Below are positions 6,914 to 9,311 of a stretch of 9,311 bases of DNA, one piece after another (position 1 is the first letter of the stretch; the number at the start of each line of letters is the position of its first letter). Made by a program: the position numbers and the translations under genes. The stretch is from Desulfuromusa sp. (GTDB taxonomy: Bacteria; Desulfobacterota; Desulfuromonadia; Desulfuromonadales; Geopsychrobacteraceae). The stretch spans positions 1 to 9,311 of the forward strand of contig JAGGWI010000176.1 of NCBI GenBank assembly GCA_021157505.1, written 5' to 3'. Under the pieces are notes generated by a model. The model made no database searches and was not told where the DNA came from. It saw only the letters and a list, made by a program, of their open reading frames with translations.

Positions 6914-6941
6914 TTACTGCTTCACGATTGTTGTTTATGCT
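6914..6941 (+). promoter_or_regulatory. Weak candidate promoter for the U32-M48 operon
   Basis: TTACTG (6914-6919) and TATGCT (6936-6941) are 16 bases apart, about 30 bases upstream of the U32 start, in the only non-coding space available for plus-strand initiation. A second TATGCT at 6941-6946 makes the exact -10 ambiguous. The -35 match is poor. Confidence 0.3.
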
Positions 6942-6972
6942 ATGCTGCGCCGACTTTTATAAAGGAATCTGA

Positions 6973-8196
6973 ATGACTCAAAAAATAAAAACAAAACGAC
7001 CCGAATTGCTGATGCCGGCCGGGGATATGCAGAAGTTGAAAACGGCGATCCGCTTTGGTGCCGATGCGGTTTATCTGGGGACTTCTGCTTTTGGACTGCG
7101 GGCGCATGCCGGGAATTTTGATATCGACCAGTTACGGACTGCCCGGAAATTGACACGTGAGGCTGGTGTTGCCCTCTATCTAACCCTCAACGCTTCACTG
7201 CGTCCCGATGAGTTTATTATTCTGGAGGAGCTGCTTGAAGAACTGAAACCGCTGGATCTGGATGCCTATATTATTGCCGATCCGGGGGTGCTGGCAACGA
7301 TTCGCAGGGTTGATTCATCCCGCGCGATTCACCTTTCAACCCAGAGCAATAGTTGTAATCCGCAGACTGCCGAGTTCTGGCGTAGCTGTGGGGTCAGTCG
7401 TATTAATCTGGCCAGAGAATTGACCCTGGAGGATATCTGCGGTTTTGCCGGGGAGACTACAATTGAGTTGGAGTGTTTTGTTCATGGAGCCATGTGTGTT
7501 GCCCATTCAGGACGTTGTCTGCTGTCGACAGCTTTACTCGGGCGGAGTGCTAACCGGGGGGATTGTGCCCAGCCATGTCGCTGGAATTATGAGCTGGTCG
7601 AAGAGACGCGACCGGGAGAGAGTTTTGCCATCGAGGAGGACTATCGCGGCACCTATATCATGAACAGTCGTGACCTCTGCCTGGTTGAGCAACTGCCACA
7701 GTTGCTTGCAGCGGGCATCGACAGCTTCAAAGTTGAGGGGCGGATGAAGAGCCTTTACTACGTGGCTACAACGGCACGGATTTACCGTGATGCCATCGAT
7801 CGCCTCAGTGTCGATCCAACCGATATTGATCCGCTCTGGCGGAAGGAGCTGGAGAAGGTGAGTCATCGTCCCTACGATACCGGTTTTCTGTTTGGGCATG
7901 AGGATGCGAAAATTCATGCGGCTGATACCCACTACATCCGCACCCATGACTTTGTCGGTTTCATCCGCAGTGATGAAAACGGTCTCTGGGTTGAAGGGCG
8001 GAATCGCTTTTTCCTTGGGGATGAAGTTGAATTGATCGGACCGGAGATGCGCCAGAAAAAGTTCTGTGTCGAGAAAATTCAGAATTTTTCTGGAGAGGAT
8101 CTTCCTGCTGGACAGCCCAATTCTCAACTTCGATTACAGCTTCCAGATTGGGCCGAAGAGGGCGATCTGCTCCGTTTAAAAAGGGTGGAGAAATAA
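6973..8196 (+). CDS. trhP: U32-family protein, probable tRNA U34 hydroxylation protein TrhP
   Basis: The 407-residue product belongs to the U32 'peptidase' family, whose characterised bacterial members TrhP (YegQ), RlhA and UbiU/V act in RNA or quinone hydroxylation. TrhP forms 5-hydroxyuridine at tRNA position 34. Seen here: PELLMPAGDMQKLKTAIRFGADAVYLG near the N-terminus in outline, the U32 signature ECFVHGAMCVAHSGRCLLS (167-185), GTYIMNSRDL (226-235), FKVEGRMKSLYYV (252-264) and SHRPYDTGF (297-305). These follow YegQ most closely, and the C-terminal domain (about 315-407) matches the extra domain of that subgroup. C175, C182, C198 and C236 have nearly the spacing of the four iron-sulfur ligands of UbiU, so I infer a [4Fe-4S] cluster; C202 is an alternative ligand. 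It is somewhat shorter than YegQ (about 450). AAGGA lies six bases before the ATG. The M48 gene follows directly. Confidence 0.85.
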   Translation: MTQKIKTKRPELLMPAGDMQKLKTAIRFGADAVYLGTSAFGLRAHAGNFDIDQLRTARKLTREAGVALYLTLNASLRPDEFIILEELLEELKPLDLDAYIIADPGVLATIRRVDSSRAIHLSTQSNSCNPQTAEFWRSCGVSRINLARELTLEDICGFAGETTIELECFVHGAMCVAHSGRCLLSTALLGRSANRGDCAQPCRWNYELVEETRPGESFAIEEDYRGTYIMNSRDLCLVEQLPQLLAAGIDSFKVEGRMKSLYYVATTARIYRDAIDRLSVDPTDIDPLWRKELEKVSHRPYDTGFLFGHEDAKIHAADTHYIRTHDFVGFIRSDENGLWVEGRNRFFLGDEVELIGPEMRQKKFCVEKIQNFSGEDLPAGQPNSQLRLQLPDWAEEGDLLRLKRVEK

Positions 8197-9311
8197 ATGA
8201 AACTGCTGCTCTTGTCTATTTATCTGCTGGTCATTGCAATCCGTTTTGCCCTTGACTGGATCAATATTCGTCATCGTCAGAAAGCCCGGCAGCCACTACC
8301 GCAGGCATTTGCCGGTCAAATTGACCAGGAGCGGCTTGATCACAGTGATGCTTATGCTTTAGCGGGAGATCGGGTCAGTTTTGTTGAGGATATTATTGGG
8401 GTTTTCCTGACTCTGGTGTTTTTGTTTGCCGGGCTGCTTCCCTGGTACGATCGGTGGATTGCCGATTTTTCCGATAATTTCATCGTCAGTGGTTTGTTGT
8501 TCTTCGGTTTGCTGGCACTGTTTCAAATGGTGGTCGGGTTGCCGTTTTCTCTCTACAAAAACTTTATTCTGGAAGAACGGTTCGGTTTTAACCGGATGAG
8601 TTTTAAACTCTGGTGTGTCGATTTACTGAAATCACTCTTGATTGGCTTAGTGTTGTTTGTTCTGCTGGCCGGTGGAGCACTCTGGTTAGTGCAACTGGCA
8701 CCGCAAAGTTGGTGGCTCTGGGTCTGGGGTTTCTGGGCTGTGGTTTCGTTATTCCTCCTCTATCTATCTCCCTATTTGATCGAACCACTGTTTTTTAAAT
8801 TTACCCCTCTGGCGAAACCGGAACTGGAAAGTGACGTTTGTGATCTTTTGGAAAAAGCAGGGGCTCACGCCGGAAAAGTATTACAGGTTGATGCGTCCCG
8901 CCGTAGCGGTCATAGCAATGCCTATTTTACCGGTATCGGTAAGGTAAAGCGGGTGGTCCTGTTTGATACCCTGATGGAGCAGTTGGACAATAAAGAGTTG
9001 CTGGCGGTTCTGGCACATGAACTGGGGCACTGGCGCTGTGGACATTTGCGGCAGCGATTAATCAAAAGTCAGGTGTTAGCGCTGTTCAGTTGCTGGTTGG
9101 CTTTTATTCTCCTTAAAAGTCAGTTGTTGCCCGGCTGGTTTGGCTTGGAACAACTCTCTTTTGCCGGGCAAGTGCTGGTGCTGGGGTGGATTGGCTCTCT
9201 CCTCGGATTTTTCTGGACTCCTCTCAGCAGCTGGTGGTCACGCTGTCATGAGCGACAGGCTGATCAGTTTGCTATCAACATGGTTGGCAGTGGTCAGGAG
9301 CTGGCATCGGG
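8197..9311 (+). CDS. M48 family (Ste24-type) membrane zinc protease, 3' end cut by the window edge
   Basis: 371 codons are visible and the frame is open at the right edge; complete family members are about 410-420 residues, so the missing part is short. The protein has several hydrophobic, probably membrane-spanning segments: residues about 2-20, 65-83, 97-115, 145-165, 173-195, and two more around 290-305 and 320-340. The zinc site is HELGH (H274, E275, H278), with the third ligand in HERQAD (E352, with D356 four residues on) near the visible end. The conserved SNAYFTGIG segment (about 246-254) precedes it. This is the CAAX-protease-like M48A subfamily; in bacteria its substrates are mostly unknown and are presumed to be membrane proteins in quality control. 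Its ATG directly follows the TAA of the U32 gene, with GGAG six bases upstream inside that gene, implying cotranscription and possible translational coupling. Confidence 0.93.
   Translation, partial: MKLLLLSIYLLVIAIRFALDWINIRHRQKARQPLPQAFAGQIDQERLDHSDAYALAGDRVSFVEDIIGVFLTLVFLFAGLLPWYDRWIADFSDNFIVSGLLFFGLLALFQMVVGLPFSLYKNFILEERFGFNRMSFKLWCVDLLKSLLIGLVLFVLLAGGALWLVQLAPQSWWLWVWGFWAVVSLFLLYLSPYLIEPLFFKFTPLAKPELESDVCDLLEKAGAHAGKVLQVDASRRSGHSNAYFTGIGKVKRVVLFDTLMEQLDNKELLAVLAHELGHWRCGHLRQRLIKSQVLALFSCWLAFILLKSQLLPGWFGLEQLSFAGQVLVLGWIGSLLGFFWTPLSSWWSRCHERQADQFAINMVGSGQELAS

Noticed and set aside
7534..8127. Open frame of 197 codons on the minus strand opposite the U32 gene
   Set aside because: It is antisense to a strongly conserved protein and its translation resembles nothing I recognise.
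1..9311. CRISPR arrays, tRNA or rRNA genes, toxin-antitoxin pairs, transposase genes
   Set aside because: I looked on both strands and found no regularly spaced repeats, cloverleaf-like sequence or matching protein families.

Overview
The window holds eight protein-coding genes and looks like ordinary chromosomal housekeeping DNA from a Gram-negative bacterium. I see no rRNA, tRNA, CRISPR array, phage gene or transposase gene. Six genes lie on the minus strand (positions 1-6832) and two on the plus strand (6973-9311), diverging from a roughly 140-base gap. The lipoprotein signal and LysM protein point to a diderm envelope. The gene set (LysM protein, dprA, smg/DUF494, topA, a U32 protein of TrhP type) fits Proteobacteria or Desulfobacterota. 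I lean towards a Desulfuromonadales/Geobacter-like lineage at low to moderate confidence; a beta- or gammaproteobacterium is the alternative.

Read in the direction of transcription, the minus strand starts with a class I methyltransferase (6832 to 6146). A gap with a consensus-like promoter follows. Then comes an envelope pair: a coiled-coil/TPR lipoprotein (6010-5291) and a secreted LysM protein (5260-4232), 30 bases apart and probably cotranscribed. A strong symmetric stem-loop with A and T tracts (4174-4210) closes this unit and separates it from a DNA-metabolism group: dprA (4125-3037), smg (3008-2529, TTG start) and topA (2283 to beyond position 1). Between smg and topA lies a roughly 160-base near-palindromic element (2368-2530) with perfect 16-base inverted ends, probably a MITE-like or REP-like interspersed repeat. 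It is the most unusual thing in the window.

On the plus strand a U32-family protein resembling the tRNA U34 hydroxylation protein TrhP/YegQ (6973-8196) is directly abutted (TAA then ATG) by an Ste24-type M48 membrane metalloprotease (8197 to beyond the right edge).

The parts do not add up to a recognisable new system. The points worth a second look are the palindromic element and its fit to the smg stop codon, the little-known C-terminal region of the LysM protein and its pairing with the lipoprotein, and several start-codon choices that automatic annotation could get wrong.
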